A stretch of 64,000 bases of DNA from Rhodoferax sp. BLA1 (GCF_013416775.1 NZ_SZVI01000009.1:310001-374000), one strand, 5' to 3'; shown: positions 38,951 to 45,863, counted from the stretch's first letter. Notes: generated by a model not told the origin, from the sequence alone. Numbers and translations are program-made.

Positions 38951-39085
38951 TTAAACGGGCGCTTCAAGCGTTTGTGAATAGGTCGGGCTGGGCTGTTGGG
39001 CGGTGCTGTTGGGGTGCAGTTCCAGAAAATTGGCCGCCCGGGCCGCTTGGGCCGGGCGGGTGTCGGTTGTGGGCGGTGTCGTCAT
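38951..39085 (-). CDS. Short Pro/Thr/Ala-rich protein upstream of the tape-measure gene (44 aa)
   Basis: An ATG with GAGG eight bases upstream opens 44 codons (MTTPPTTDTRPAQAARAANF to the end QTLEAPV), stopping 22 bases before the tape-measure start. No known family. The ribosome-binding site and tight placement between two co-directional genes argue that it is translated; the low-complexity content and lack of homology tests keep confidence modest. Confidence 0.45.
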   Translation of the reverse strand: MTTPPTTDTRPAQAARAANFLELHPNSTAQQPSPTYSQTLEAPV

Positions 39086-39095
39086 GGTCACCGCC

Positions 39096-39446
39096 TCAAG
39101 GTCTCTGTGGCTCGCTGCTTGATATCCCCAGCATGTCAGCCATGCGATAAACCAGACTGTCTTTTATGGATTCAGACCGCCCCGCCGCTCTGTGTAAATC
39201 AAGGAAAGACGCCAGCATTTCATCCAAGTTTTTGACTTGCGCGGCTGTCATACAACGGTTGGCCTTGGCAAAGCCAGCCACGAAACGCAGCGCAATATCC
39301 AGATGATCAAAAGCCTTGAGGTAGACCTCAGTTGAATAGTCGTCGGCGGCTTCAAAATCAGCGTAAAGATGCTGTGCGGCATTTTTGAGCTGCTGGGCCT
39401 CCAGCTTCAAGGCTTGGGCCTTGAGGTAGTCGGGGCCGTGGCTCAT
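39096..39446 (-). CDS. Hypothetical helical protein of the element (116 aa)
   Basis: Starts MSHGPDYLKAQALKLEAQQL, with the ATG overlapping the alpA stop codon (ATGA), so translation is coupled. An upstream in-frame extension through alpA is therefore unlikely. Predicted all-helical with heptad-like Ala/Leu/Gln spacing (residues 8-30), and a conserved-looking ALRFVAGFAKANRCMTAAQVKNLDEMLASFLDLHRAAG. Function not recognised. Confidence 0.65.
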   Translation of the reverse strand: MSHGPDYLKAQALKLEAQQLKNAAQHLYADFEAADDYSTEVYLKAFDHLDIALRFVAGFAKANRCMTAAQVKNLDEMLASFLDLHRAAGRSESIKDSLVYRMADMLGISSSEPQRP

Positions 39447-39703
39447 GATTGAAGCCCTTCCCCTGTCGTGGTGGCTGAATTGATACGGTTCTGCACCCAC
39501 TGCAGCACTGATGCTTCTGACCATCGCACCATGCGGGCGCTCAAGCGCACTGGTCGAGGGAAATCAGACTTCGGGTCTTTCAACCAAGCGTAAATGGTTG
39601 ACTTTTTGACACCGCAAATTCCGCATACGGGGTGTAGGTCTATGAGTTTGTCGCGAGGGACAACAGGTTTTGACTGGTGAGCAAGTTGCATGGCTGGTTC
39701 CAT
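39443..39703 (-). CDS. AlpA-family regulator / excisionase-like protein
   Basis: An 86-residue HTH protein: LIDLHPVCGICGVKKSTIYAWLKDPKSDFPRPVRLSARMVRWSEASVLQWVQ is the AlpA winged-helix pattern. AlpA proteins activate excision or integrase genes of P4-like elements. It is followed with overlap by the 116-aa gene. Two palindromic operators lie upstream (39759-39797), suggesting tight control. It could equally be the directionality factor of this element. Confidence 0.8.
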   Translation of the reverse strand: MEPAMQLAHQSKPVVPRDKLIDLHPVCGICGVKKSTIYAWLKDPKSDFPRPVRLSARMVRWSEASVLQWVQNRINSATTTGEGLQS

Positions 39704-39758
39704 CGTTGGCCGCGCTTTCCCGGAATGGGTTGTGCGAACGGTGATGGAACTTTGAATT

Positions 39759-39797
39759 GGCTACTCGGTAGCCTGCAACTTGGCTACCGTGGTAACC
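39759..39797. promoter_or_regulatory. Tandem palindromic operators upstream of alpA
   Basis: GGCTAC-TCG-GTAGCC (39759-39773) is perfect; GGCTACC-GT-GGTAACC (39782-39797) has one mismatch. They are 23 bases apart and 56-94 bases before the alpA start. A further GGCTAC half site lies at about 39839. The arrangement is typical of a dimeric repressor or activator. Confidence 0.55.
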
Positions 39798-39802
39798 AGC
39801 GC

Positions 39803-39825
39803 AAACCCGCATGAATGCTAGGTTT
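39803..39825. repeat. AAACCCGCATG-type short repeat, copy 2 of 3
   Basis: AAACCCGCATGAATGCTAGG followed by TTT; directly upstream of the alpA operators and after the stop of the 292-aa gene. Confidence 0.6.
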
Positions 39826-39834
39826 GGGCCGAGG

Positions 39835-40713
39835 TCACTGGCTACTGCTATGTTTGACAAGCTGAGAATACATAGCGGCTGACTTAGTATTTTTTTCCGC
39901 TTTGGCCAAGTACTTTTTCACGTTTGCAGGACTACATTTCCACTTATCGGCCACGATTTGACGCCGGGCTGCAACAGTCTTACCGGTAGTTTTCCTGAAG
40001 TCCTCAAGCAGCTGAGCAAGGCGTTCGTCAGTCCATTTGCCGACTGTTTGTAACTCAGTTTGAGTGTTGGCTGATGCCAAAGGCACGGAATGCAACTGCA
40101 CAACCTCCGTCACGCTTCCCCAGCCCCACAGTTCATAGGCCAATTCAATAGGGGCGGCAAGCCTACCAAGCAGCTTTTTCAGATCTTCATCTTTCGGCCA
40201 GCTGATGGCGTACTTTTCGTCTTGTTCTCGGTCGTGCCGATCCTTCAAGACCGCAAGGTGATCTGAATGAATGTCGACGGTGCCGCGCCAGACACGCAGG
40301 GCCCCTTCACCGATAGCATAGACAAGACCACCAATGCTGCCATCTTCAAGCCGTATATGGCCCAGCTCAGGGAAAGCCGAAGCGAAGAACTTGACAGCCT
40401 GGACTTTGCTTTGATTTGTACCAATCACAAGGCTATCAGGTGGGGTGAGTGCATTCATTACAAAAATGCTTTGGGTCAAACTCAGTGAATCTTTATCACC
40501 ATCTACTGCAGCACTCAGGCATGCCTTGTAAAACGGGGAAAAAATCTTATAGACGGCATTGTTCGGAGATTCGCCATTGCCACACATCCAGGTGTGAACA
40601 TCCTCAAGTCGCACTAGGTGAACGCCAGACCGGGTTTTAAGGGTGCCGTATGGGGTTTGTATCGTCCAGCCATCCAAAGGTTTTATGGTGGGCTTTTTGG
40701 TGTCGTCTGACAT
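39835..40713 (-). CDS. Hypothetical protein of the element (292 aa)
   Basis: A soluble protein starting MSDDTKKPTIKPLDGWTIQT, with no membrane segments. The C-terminal 90 residues (TDERLAQLLEDFRKTTGKTVAARRQIVADKWKCSPANVKKYLAKAEK) look like a helix-turn-helix similar to small phage DNA-binding regions. The middle part is unassigned. It lies upstream of alpA in the same direction. DNA binding is an inference from the C-terminal pattern only. Confidence 0.6.
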   Translation of the reverse strand: MSDDTKKPTIKPLDGWTIQTPYGTLKTRSGVHLVRLEDVHTWMCGNGESPNNAVYKIFSPFYKACLSAAVDGDKDSLSLTQSIFVMNALTPPDSLVIGTNQSKVQAVKFFASAFPELGHIRLEDGSIGGLVYAIGEGALRVWRGTVDIHSDHLAVLKDRHDREQDEKYAISWPKDEDLKKLLGRLAAPIELAYELWGWGSVTEVVQLHSVPLASANTQTELQTVGKWTDERLAQLLEDFRKTTGKTVAARRQIVADKWKCSPANVKKYLAKAEKNTKSAAMYSQLVKHSSSQ

Positions 40714-40826
40714 GCTTGGCCTTCACGCAAAGCCTTCATTGGGTGCCGCCGCCAGGTCGGTGAAGGTGTCCGACTTTTCCCCCTTGCTGATCAGGCGCAG
40801 GGTAGGCGGGGCAAAACTTGCAAGCG

Positions 40827-41396
40827 TTACATCATCCCCCGCTCTGCCATGCTCAGGGTCTCGGTGGGGCTCACAATTATGTGATCCAGAACCCGCACAT
40901 CAATGAGTGCCAGCGTGGTTTTGAGGGTTTGCGTCAGCATTTCATCGGCCCGGCTGGGCTTTACGGTGCCGCTCGGGTGATTGTGGGACAGCACTACAGC
41001 CGACGCGCCTTCCATGAGGCATGTGTGCGCAACTTCACGTGGGTAAATGGCGGTTTGTGTCAGGGTGCCAACGAACATTCTTTGAAAACAGATCAGGCGG
41101 TTTTGCACATCCAAAAACAACACCGCGAAGTGTTCTTTTTGCTCACCCGCCAGCTGCAGCTGAAGGTAGGTTTTCACGGCGCCGGGCGTATCAAATACGG
41201 TGCGGCCTTGTATTAGGCAGCGTCCCACGATGGCCAGCGCCTTGTCTATGGCGTTGCGCTCGCGGACCTTGAGCCCGTGTCGGAATGACAGCACGCCATC
41301 GCCCGCGCCGTAGGCTGTAACGCAGTCACTGGCGTTGACTCTTGCGGGGCCATGGGCACGCGATGCCGGGTGGGTTTGTGTGGTGGTGCCAGCCAT
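40827..41396 (-). CDS. RadC-family JAB/MPN domain protein
   Basis: A 189-residue protein with the full JAMM-type metal motif: E upstream in QKEHFAVLFLDVQNRL, then HNHPSGTVKPSRAD with a downstream D, ending DHIIVSPTETLSMAERGMM. The N-terminal HhH part of chromosomal RadC is absent, as usual for the versions on plasmids, satellites and islands. Function is unresolved despite the name (not a proven repair enzyme). It lies three bases after the 93-aa gene's stop, hence co-expressed. Confidence 0.85.
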   Translation of the reverse strand: MAGTTTQTHPASRAHGPARVNASDCVTAYGAGDGVLSFRHGLKVRERNAIDKALAIVGRCLIQGRTVFDTPGAVKTYLQLQLAGEQKEHFAVLFLDVQNRLICFQRMFVGTLTQTAIYPREVAHTCLMEGASAVVLSHNHPSGTVKPSRADEMLTQTLKTTLALIDVRVLDHIIVSPTETLSMAERGMM

Positions 41397-41399
41397 GGC

Positions 41400-41681
41400 T
41401 CAAGCCCTCCCAGTGGCGTTAACGGGTTTGACCGTGGCAGCGCCTTCGCTGGCTTGTTTCAGCAGCGTGAATGCCCGATTGGTGCGGGCGGTGGCGGCCC
41501 AGACGTTGGCCGCTGTGTTGCCAGGCTGCCGTACAAAGTACAGCGCCATGCTCAGGGCGTTTTCAATGGCTTGCTGGCGGGCAATGCCATCACGGGCGAG
41601 GGTGGTTTGCTTGAGGGTGCGTGCAGACAGTTGCACACGGGTGCCAGCGCTATGGCGTGGCAGATGAATGACCATGGTCAT
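41400..41681 (-). CDS. Hypothetical protein of the element (93 aa)
   Basis: Starts MTMVIHLPRHSAGTRVQLSA with AGGAGCAAAAAGCC just upstream, a good ribosome-binding site. Mostly helical, basic, Ala/Thr-rich, no cysteine or membrane segment. Ends three bases before radC. Not recognised; it is the first gene of the radC transcription unit. Confidence 0.6.
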   Translation of the reverse strand: MTMVIHLPRHSAGTRVQLSARTLKQTTLARDGIARQQAIENALSMALYFVRQPGNTAANVWAATARTNRAFTLLKQASEGAATVKPVNATGRA

Positions 41682-42138
41682 GGCTTTTTGCTCCTTAACG
41701 AGACTTCAAAACCCATCACTTGCGTTCTTACGCGCAAATGGTGGACGGGATGTTAAGAACACGTGTTAAGACGTGCGCCAGGCGTTACCGCTGTGGCCAT
41801 CCCGTCCGTAAACTCTCAAACACGGCGCGGCGCCGCATTTGCAATGTTTGGACGTGACAAAACCTCGCTATCGGGGAGGTTGCACCGCTTAACAAAATGG
41901 TGTTCTTACGCACCGGGCCTTTCGGCTTGCATGCATTATTGCACGATGCCCGGGCGTTTGGTCAAGCACCAGAAAGCTGTTTTGCTTCCTTCCGTGCGGC
42001 CGCCCGGCGTACATCAATGTAATGGGTCAATCTAGCTATTTCATATCGCGCCAGCATGCGTTCCCGGCTGCATGTTTCGCAGGCGCAACCCAACACGCAA
42101 CGCCAAGAAAAAAAGCAGGATCAGCCAATGCGGGCGGC
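41682..42138. promoter_or_regulatory. Intergenic regulatory region upstream of the radC unit
   Basis: No gene supported in 457 bases. It contains the word GTTCTTACGC at about 41724 and 41902, a 10-bp inverted repeat GGACGGGATG (41743) / CATCCCGTCC (41798), and TTAAGAACACGTGTTAAGACGTG-like half sites at about 41752. These look like operator or RNA-structure elements controlling the minus-strand genes; a small RNA cannot be excluded. Confidence 0.4.
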
Positions 42139-42372
42139 TCAATGCCCCCGCCCTTGCTCCCACCGTATGACGTCGGCCAGGGCCCACTTGCCATCGTCTG
42201 CGGGTTTGGGGAAGTCTTTACCTCTGGCGCGGGTGCGCAGGGTGTTGCGGTGGATGCCAAGGCGAGTGGCCATCTGGTCTTTGTTCAAGCGGGTGCCTAG
42301 CGCCTGGGTCAATAAGCACACCGCACTGGTCAGCTGGTCGATGCGGGTCAGTAGGGCGGTGGTGTCGGTCAT
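42139..42372 (-). CDS. Small helix-turn-helix protein (77 aa)
   Basis: MTDTTALLTRIDQLTSAVCL is followed by LNKDQMATRLGIHRNTLRTRARGKDFPKPADDGKWALADVIRWEQ, an HTH with a wing similar to AlpA/MerR-type phage regulators. An N-terminal helix (residues 3-25) could dimerise. It lies 54 bases after the 72-aa regulator on the same strand. Likely part of the lysogeny/excision switch; exact role unknown. Confidence 0.65.
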   Translation of the reverse strand: MTDTTALLTRIDQLTSAVCLLTQALGTRLNKDQMATRLGIHRNTLRTRARGKDFPKPADDGKWALADVIRWEQGRGH

Positions 42373-42426
42373 ACTGCTTGTCTCAATTATTTGCCGTGGG
42401 TGAAACGCGCCACGGCTTCGCGTTGG

Positions 42427-42645
42427 TCAATCGGTTGCGGTGCCTTTGGGGGTTTCCAAATACTTGCGGTGCAGAGCTGCCAAATCCAGCATGGCACCAA
42501 GGTAAGCAGCCACCCACGGCGGGATGGGTGTTTTCAACGTCATCCAGTTGCTAGGCGTTGATTTGTTCAGGCCTGTTTTTCGGCAAAAGTCGGTTTGCTT
42601 CCAATGCAGTGCGGTCAGGGCCGCCGAAAATTCATCAGGTGTCAT
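42427..42645 (-). CDS. Small XRE-like repressor (72 aa)
   Basis: MTPDEFSAALTALHWKQTDFCRKTGLNKSTPSNWMTLKTPIPPWVA is a Cro/C1-type helix-turn-helix of the kind found as a single small domain. It starts at the edge of the AT-rich region with GTAC-containing inverted repeats (42682-42785), the natural operator for such a repressor. Preceded by AAAGGAACGCACAA. Probably the master repressor of the element; inferred from position. Confidence 0.65.
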   Translation of the reverse strand: MTPDEFSAALTALHWKQTDFCRKTGLNKSTPSNWMTLKTPIPPWVAAYLGAMLDLAALHRKYLETPKGTATD

Positions 42646-42681
42646 TTGTGCGTTCCTTTGGTCTGCTTTGATTGTGGCACA

Positions 42682-42785
42682 AATCCGCTATTTCGTACGT
42701 TTACGTTAAAAACGTACGACTATTTAACATAACACCCGTCGTACAAACTACACAAAATGATATCTTTCGTACGAATTAGCGGATT
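42682..42785. promoter_or_regulatory. Operator-like inverted repeats with CGTACG palindromes
   Basis: AATCCGCTATTTCGTAC (42682-42698) recurs inverted as GTACGAATTAGCGGATT (42769-42785), 16 of 17 bases matching. Between them are CGTACG at 42713 and GTCGTAC at about 42738. Together with CGTACG in each arm this gives four related sites directly upstream of the XRE-like gene. Confidence 0.65.
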
Positions 42786-42813
42786 ATTTAACGATATCAA
42801 ACACTTACAAACC

Positions 42814-42876
42814 TTATCCACAATGCCTATTTTTTCAGCAGTTGGCAGAATGCTGGCGCTATAAAAGTTATCCACA
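42814..42876 (+). promoter_or_regulatory. Two perfect DnaA boxes
   Basis: TTATCCACA at 42814-42822 and 42868-42876, both in the same orientation, inside an AT-rich stretch (42680-42880) that contrasts with its GC-rich surroundings. Supports a replication origin for the element nearby. Confidence 0.6.
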
Positions 42877-42923
42877 GGGGCAGATTTAAACGATACCGGG
42901 CCGCCCGTGTCACGGCGCCGGAC

Positions 42924-42999
42924 GGTCACCGTGCTGGCGCTGGCCACCAGACCACGCCAGGCGGTGCGCAGCGTGTCGAGGTGATGCGCAGTCACGTCG
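42924..42999. repeat. Right-end segment related to the left end
   Basis: About 65 bases (GGTCA..GTGCTGGC..GGCCACCAG..GCCAGGCG.TGCGCA.C.TGTCGAGGTGATGC) are shared with 33092-33158 in the same orientation. On the minus strand both encode an HHLD-LR-AW--LVAS-like peptide, suggesting two remnants of one gene or a duplicated end structure. Confidence 0.5.
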
Positions 43000-43155
43000 C
43001 AAAAAGCGGCCCGGGTAGCTGGTTCCAAGGGGATACCCCCTCGCGCTCAAATCCGGTAGCGTTTGCAATAGCCCGGCAAAGTGCGCAGCGGGCTGGGCTG
43101 GGCAGTGGGGCAAGGGAATAGGTAGAGTGAATGAATCATTTTCATCATCTAAAAA

Positions 43156-43262
43156 CGTCCCCACTTTGCCCCCACTCTGACCCCACTTTGTCCCCACTGC
43201 CAAAAACACCGCAAACCCGCATGGCTGCTGGGTTTCGCCCGTTTGCCCCCAGTGTCCCCACT
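43156..43262 (-). repeat. Right iteron array (candidate replication origin)
   Basis: Four tandem 11-bp units with period exactly one helical turn: GTCCCCACT (43157), TGCCCCCACT (43167), TGACCCCACT (43178), TGTCCCCACT (43189). After 45 bases comes a composite TGCCCCCAGTGTCCCCACT (43244-43262). The minus-strand consensus is AGTGGGGNCA, the same word as in the left cluster. It lies between the integrase and the DnaA boxes. Confidence 0.65.
43213..43235. repeat. AAACCCGCATG-type short repeat, copy 3 of 3
   Basis: AAACCCGCATGGCTGCTGGG followed by TTT. It lies inside the right iteron region between the tandem array and the composite iteron. Confidence 0.6.
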
Positions 43263-43313
43263 TTTTCAGCGGGTAGCAGCCTGGAAACGTGGCAAAACGT
43301 GCCGGGCGTGATC

Positions 43314-44561
43314 CTATCGGGCGGCCCGCTGGGGCAGTGGGATCACGTCTGCACCCTTGCGCAGCTTGTCGAGGTAGTCGGCCCAGGCCTGGATCTGCTC
43401 AAACCGTTGTTTGAGGTACTGGGTGCGGTTGTAGCTTCGCCCGTTGGCATCTTTGACCGCGTGCGCCAGGTTGGCTTCAATGGCCAGGGGGTCTAGGTTC
43501 AACTGATCAACCATCATGGTGCGGGCGCTGGCCCGCAAACCGTGCCAGGTCTGATCCTTGCCAAAGCCCAGCGCATACAAGGCGCTGCGCACCGAGTTGT
43601 CAGAGATGGGGCGGTCGTGGCTGCGTTCACCGGGGAACACGTAGCGCCCGTGGCCGGTGACGGGCTGCAGGCTGCGCAACAGGTCCACCGCCTGGGTGGG
43701 CAGCGGTACCGTGTGGGCCTCGCCTTGCTCTTTCTCCAGCTTGGTGCGCTTCATCTTTGCGCTGGGGATGGTCCACAGCGCCGCATCGAGGTCAAGCTCT
43801 GCCCATTCCATCTCGCGCAGATTGCCGGGGCGCTGGTACAGCATCGGGGCCAACTGCAAGGCTGTGCGCACAATCACCCCGCCTTTGTAGCCGGTGATGG
43901 CCCGCAGCAGGTCACCAAAACGCACCGGATCAACAATGGCCGCAAAGGTTTTGCCACGGTACGGGGTCAGGCGGCCCTTCAGGCCCTCGGTGATGTTGCG
44001 CTGCTGGACGGTGGCGGTAGGCAGCCAGTAGTCCCAGATCTGGCGGGCAAGCATCAGAACCCGGTCGGCTGTTTCCAGCGCCCCGCGTTCCTCCTCCTTC
44101 TGCAGGGCGGCCAACAGCTCCATGGCGTGAATGTCGGCAATGGGCCGGGCGCCGATCACCGGGAACAGATCGCGCTCAAGCTGGCGGCGTGATCGCTCTG
44201 CATGGCTTGGGCTCCACTGGGGTGCCTGTTTGGCGTACCACTCCAGGGCAACGGCCTTGAAGGTGTCGCCCTCGGGGCGAATGGCCCGGAGCTTTTGCAC
44301 CTTGCGCATCTCCACAGGGTTGCGGCCCTCTGACTTGTGGTGCTTGGCAGCGTCACGGGCTTTGCGTGCGTCGCTCAGGCTGATGGCGGGATAGGCCCAC
44401 AGCGCCATGCGCCCTTCTTTGCCGTCTGCGTAGGTTTTCCAGAACCAACGCTTTGACCCGGCGGGGCTCACCTCCAGGTAAAGGCCGGCGGCATCGGTGA
44501 AGCGGGCGCGGGCCTTGTCAGGCGGACACTTGGCGTTTTTGCATTGGGCATCGGTCAACAT
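43314..44561 (-). CDS. int: Tyrosine recombinase integrase (P4 type)
   Basis: A 415-residue integrase from the ATG preceded by TAGGAG; a longer in-frame start at 44624 has no ribosome-binding site and would run through the arm sites. It has an N-terminal arm-binding DUF4102 domain (LTDAQCKNAKCPPDKARARFTDAAGLYLEV), a core-binding domain (about 95-195), and a catalytic domain with Arg (RPGNLREMEWAEL), the HGLR box (TWHGLRASARTMM) and a C-terminal Tyr in NGRSYNRTQYLKQR. Integrases of this class use tRNA or tmRNA 3' ends, matching the adjacent ssrA. Confidence 0.93.
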   Translation of the reverse strand: MLTDAQCKNAKCPPDKARARFTDAAGLYLEVSPAGSKRWFWKTYADGKEGRMALWAYPAISLSDARKARDAAKHHKSEGRNPVEMRKVQKLRAIRPEGDTFKAVALEWYAKQAPQWSPSHAERSRRQLERDLFPVIGARPIADIHAMELLAALQKEEERGALETADRVLMLARQIWDYWLPTATVQQRNITEGLKGRLTPYRGKTFAAIVDPVRFGDLLRAITGYKGGVIVRTALQLAPMLYQRPGNLREMEWAELDLDAALWTIPSAKMKRTKLEKEQGEAHTVPLPTQAVDLLRSLQPVTGHGRYVFPGERSHDRPISDNSVRSALYALGFGKDQTWHGLRASARTMMVDQLNLDPLAIEANLAHAVKDANGRSYNRTQYLKQRFEQIQAWADYLDKLRKGADVIPLPQRAAR

Positions 44562-44574
44562 GTTGGCGGCTCCT

Positions 44575-44658
44575 ACCGGGGAACAAAGGGGCTGACCGGG
44601 GAACAATGCCCATAATTTGAGCAATTACCCCCGGTTGTTCCCCTGTATGTTCCCCGGT
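44575..44658. repeat. Putative integrase arm sites, right
   Basis: ACCGGGGAAC at 44575 and 44595 (minus orientation), GTTCCCCTGT at 44637 and GTTCCCCGGT at 44649 (plus, 12 apart). They straddle the integrase promoter, so integrase binding would also repress its own gene. The 12-base-spaced pair is repeated at 32627/32639. Confidence 0.6.
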
Positions 44659-44711
44659 TTTGCGCTGGATGTCAACGAACGAAAGCGAACGACATTGGAA
44701 GTGAAACCCGT

Positions 44712-44756
44712 ATAAGTCGCTGATTTGGCAAAGAAAAAGGCCGTTTGCTGGACTTC
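44712..44756. repeat. Right attachment-like repeat within the ssrA terminator
   Basis: Matches 31460-31505 over 45 bases with one substitution and one missing A. It covers the 3' arm, loop and T-run side of the tmRNA terminator, placing the crossover just downstream of ssrA rather than inside its tRNA-like end. Confidence 0.75.
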
Positions 44757-44767
44757 AGCGAACGGCC
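44734..44767 (-). terminator. tmRNA terminator
   Basis: Minus strand GGCCGTTCGCTG-AAGTC-CAGCAAACGGCC followed by TTTTTC; a 12-position stem with one non-Watson-Crick pair. It lies 14 bases after the ssrA CCA end. Confidence 0.85.
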
Positions 44768-44780
44768 TTGGACTTATATA

Positions 44781-45157
44781 TGGTGGAGCTGGCGGGATTT
44801 GAACCCGCGTCCGCAAACCTTCTTCGAACAGTTCTACATGTGTAGCCGTCTGATTTGGATCTCGCTTTTCACATCGCGCAGTGGCACGCTATGCAAATCG
44901 CCAGCAACCTATTTTCTCGACCTGCCCTAAGTTACCCAAGGCAGACCCAGCCGAATGAAATTACCCCACAGCCTGGACAGCTTGCGCCGCCCTTGCCCAG
45001 CCTATCGGCTTGCTGTTGTGAGGCTCACTAGCAATTAAGCAGCGAGTGCGAAACGTTCGTCGTTTGCAGTTAGTTTTTTTGAATCAGTTTTACGAGCGCA
45101 TTCAGCTCGACATGCCCTGCTGCGCGTCCGAATCCACGTCGAAACCAGTGCAGCCCC
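44781..45157 (-). ncRNA. ssrA: Transfer-messenger RNA (tmRNA)
   Basis: The 5' end GGGGCTGCACTGGTTTCGACGT and the 3' end GTTCAAATCCCGCCAGCTCC-ACCA form the tRNA-Ala-like domain with encoded CCA. The tag frame at 45035-45067 reads ANDERFALAA followed by TAA, a typical betaproteobacterial degradation tag (the first Ala comes from the charged tmRNA). It rescues stalled ribosomes with SmpB. Length 377. Its terminator tail is the attachment sequence of the neighbouring element. Confidence 0.97.
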
Positions 45158-45169
45158 AAGCCTGACATT

Positions 45170-45853
45170 TTAGGGCCGACTGATCAATTGCAAGAGCTCC
45201 AGGGCAGAATTAATCGTGGCGTGGGCGCCCCACTGCCTGGTGTCGGACTTTTGCCCCAGATAACCGTAGGTGGCTGCGACGGTTTTCATGCCCGCGGCCA
45301 AGCCCGCCACGATGTCACGTTCGTCATCACCCACATAAACACAGCTCTCAGGAGGCACATCCAGACGCTTGGCTGCCTCCAGCAAAGGCAAGGGATGGGG
45401 CTTTGCATGAGCGGTGGTGTCGCCACTGATGATGGTGCCGGCTGAGGCAAACAGTGGCATGGCCTGGGTCAGCGGTGTGGTGAAGCGGGCCGATTTGTTG
45501 GTGACCACACCCCACGGGGTGCCTTGTTGCACCAAATCATCAAGCAGCCGCGCCACACCTGGAAACACCAGCGTGTCTTGCGTCAGCCGTTGCTCGTAGT
45601 TGATGAAAAACTCTTCCCGATAACTGTTGTACTCGGGGTGGTCCGGGTCCATGCCAAACGCGATGTTCAGCATGCCGCGCGCTCCGGCACCGGCCATGGG
45701 CCGGTAGGCCGCCAGGTCCATCGAGGGCAAACCCCGTGTGGTGCGCATCAAGTCTGCAGCTGCGCCCAGGTCTGGGGCGCTGTCGATCAAGGTGCCGTCC
45801 AGGTCGAACAGCACCGCCTTCACACCGGTGAATCGGTTGAGGGAGCTCATCAA
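45170..45853 (-). CDS. gph: Phosphoglycolate phosphatase (HAD family)
   Basis: A 227-residue HAD hydrolase removing phosphate from 2-phosphoglycolate. Motif I DLDGTLIDSAPDLG (residues 16-29), motif II Thr in GVVTNKSARF, motif III Lys near HAKPHPLPLLEAA, and motif IV YVGDDERDIVAG are all intact. It starts 10 bases after ubiG on the same strand, a conserved ubiG-gph pair in betaproteobacteria. Two adjacent Met codons compete as start; the choice changes one residue. Confidence 0.92.
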   Translation of the reverse strand: MMSSLNRFTGVKAVLFDLDGTLIDSAPDLGAAADLMRTTRGLPSMDLAAYRPMAGAGARGMLNIAFGMDPDHPEYNSYREEFFINYEQRLTQDTLVFPGVARLLDDLVQQGTPWGVVTNKSARFTTPLTQAMPLFASAGTIISGDTTAHAKPHPLPLLEAAKRLDVPPESCVYVGDDERDIVAGLAAGMKTVAATYGYLGQKSDTRQWGAHATINSALELLQLISRP

Positions 45854-45863
45854 GGGCAGCGGT

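Larger units (their letters stand above)
31460..44756. mobile_element. tmRNA-linked integrated element, P4-satellite-like, about 13.3 kb
   Basis: Bounded by 45-bp near-identical repeats, with the tyrosine integrase next to the right repeat and the tmRNA gene just beyond. Contents: primase-helicase, 101-aa protein, tail tape-measure protein, small proteins, AlpA, RadC, HTH regulators, two iteron clusters and DnaA boxes. All core genes are on the minus strand. No capsid, terminase, portal, lysis or conjugation genes are visible. An internal attachment-like core at 32495 with arm sites nearby suggests the functional left end may be there, making the 31.5-32.5 kb part (SOUL gene) an older neighbour or remnant. 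Confidence 0.75.

Noticed and set aside
42720..43028. A 102-codon minus-strand frame across the DnaA boxes
   Set aside because: It spans operator and origin-like DNA and has no ribosome-binding site. Only its first third resembles another frame (left end), so it is treated as a remnant, not a gene.
43150..43270. CRISPR-like array
   Set aside because: The repeated units are 10-11 bases with no spacers, which fits iterons and not CRISPR repeats.
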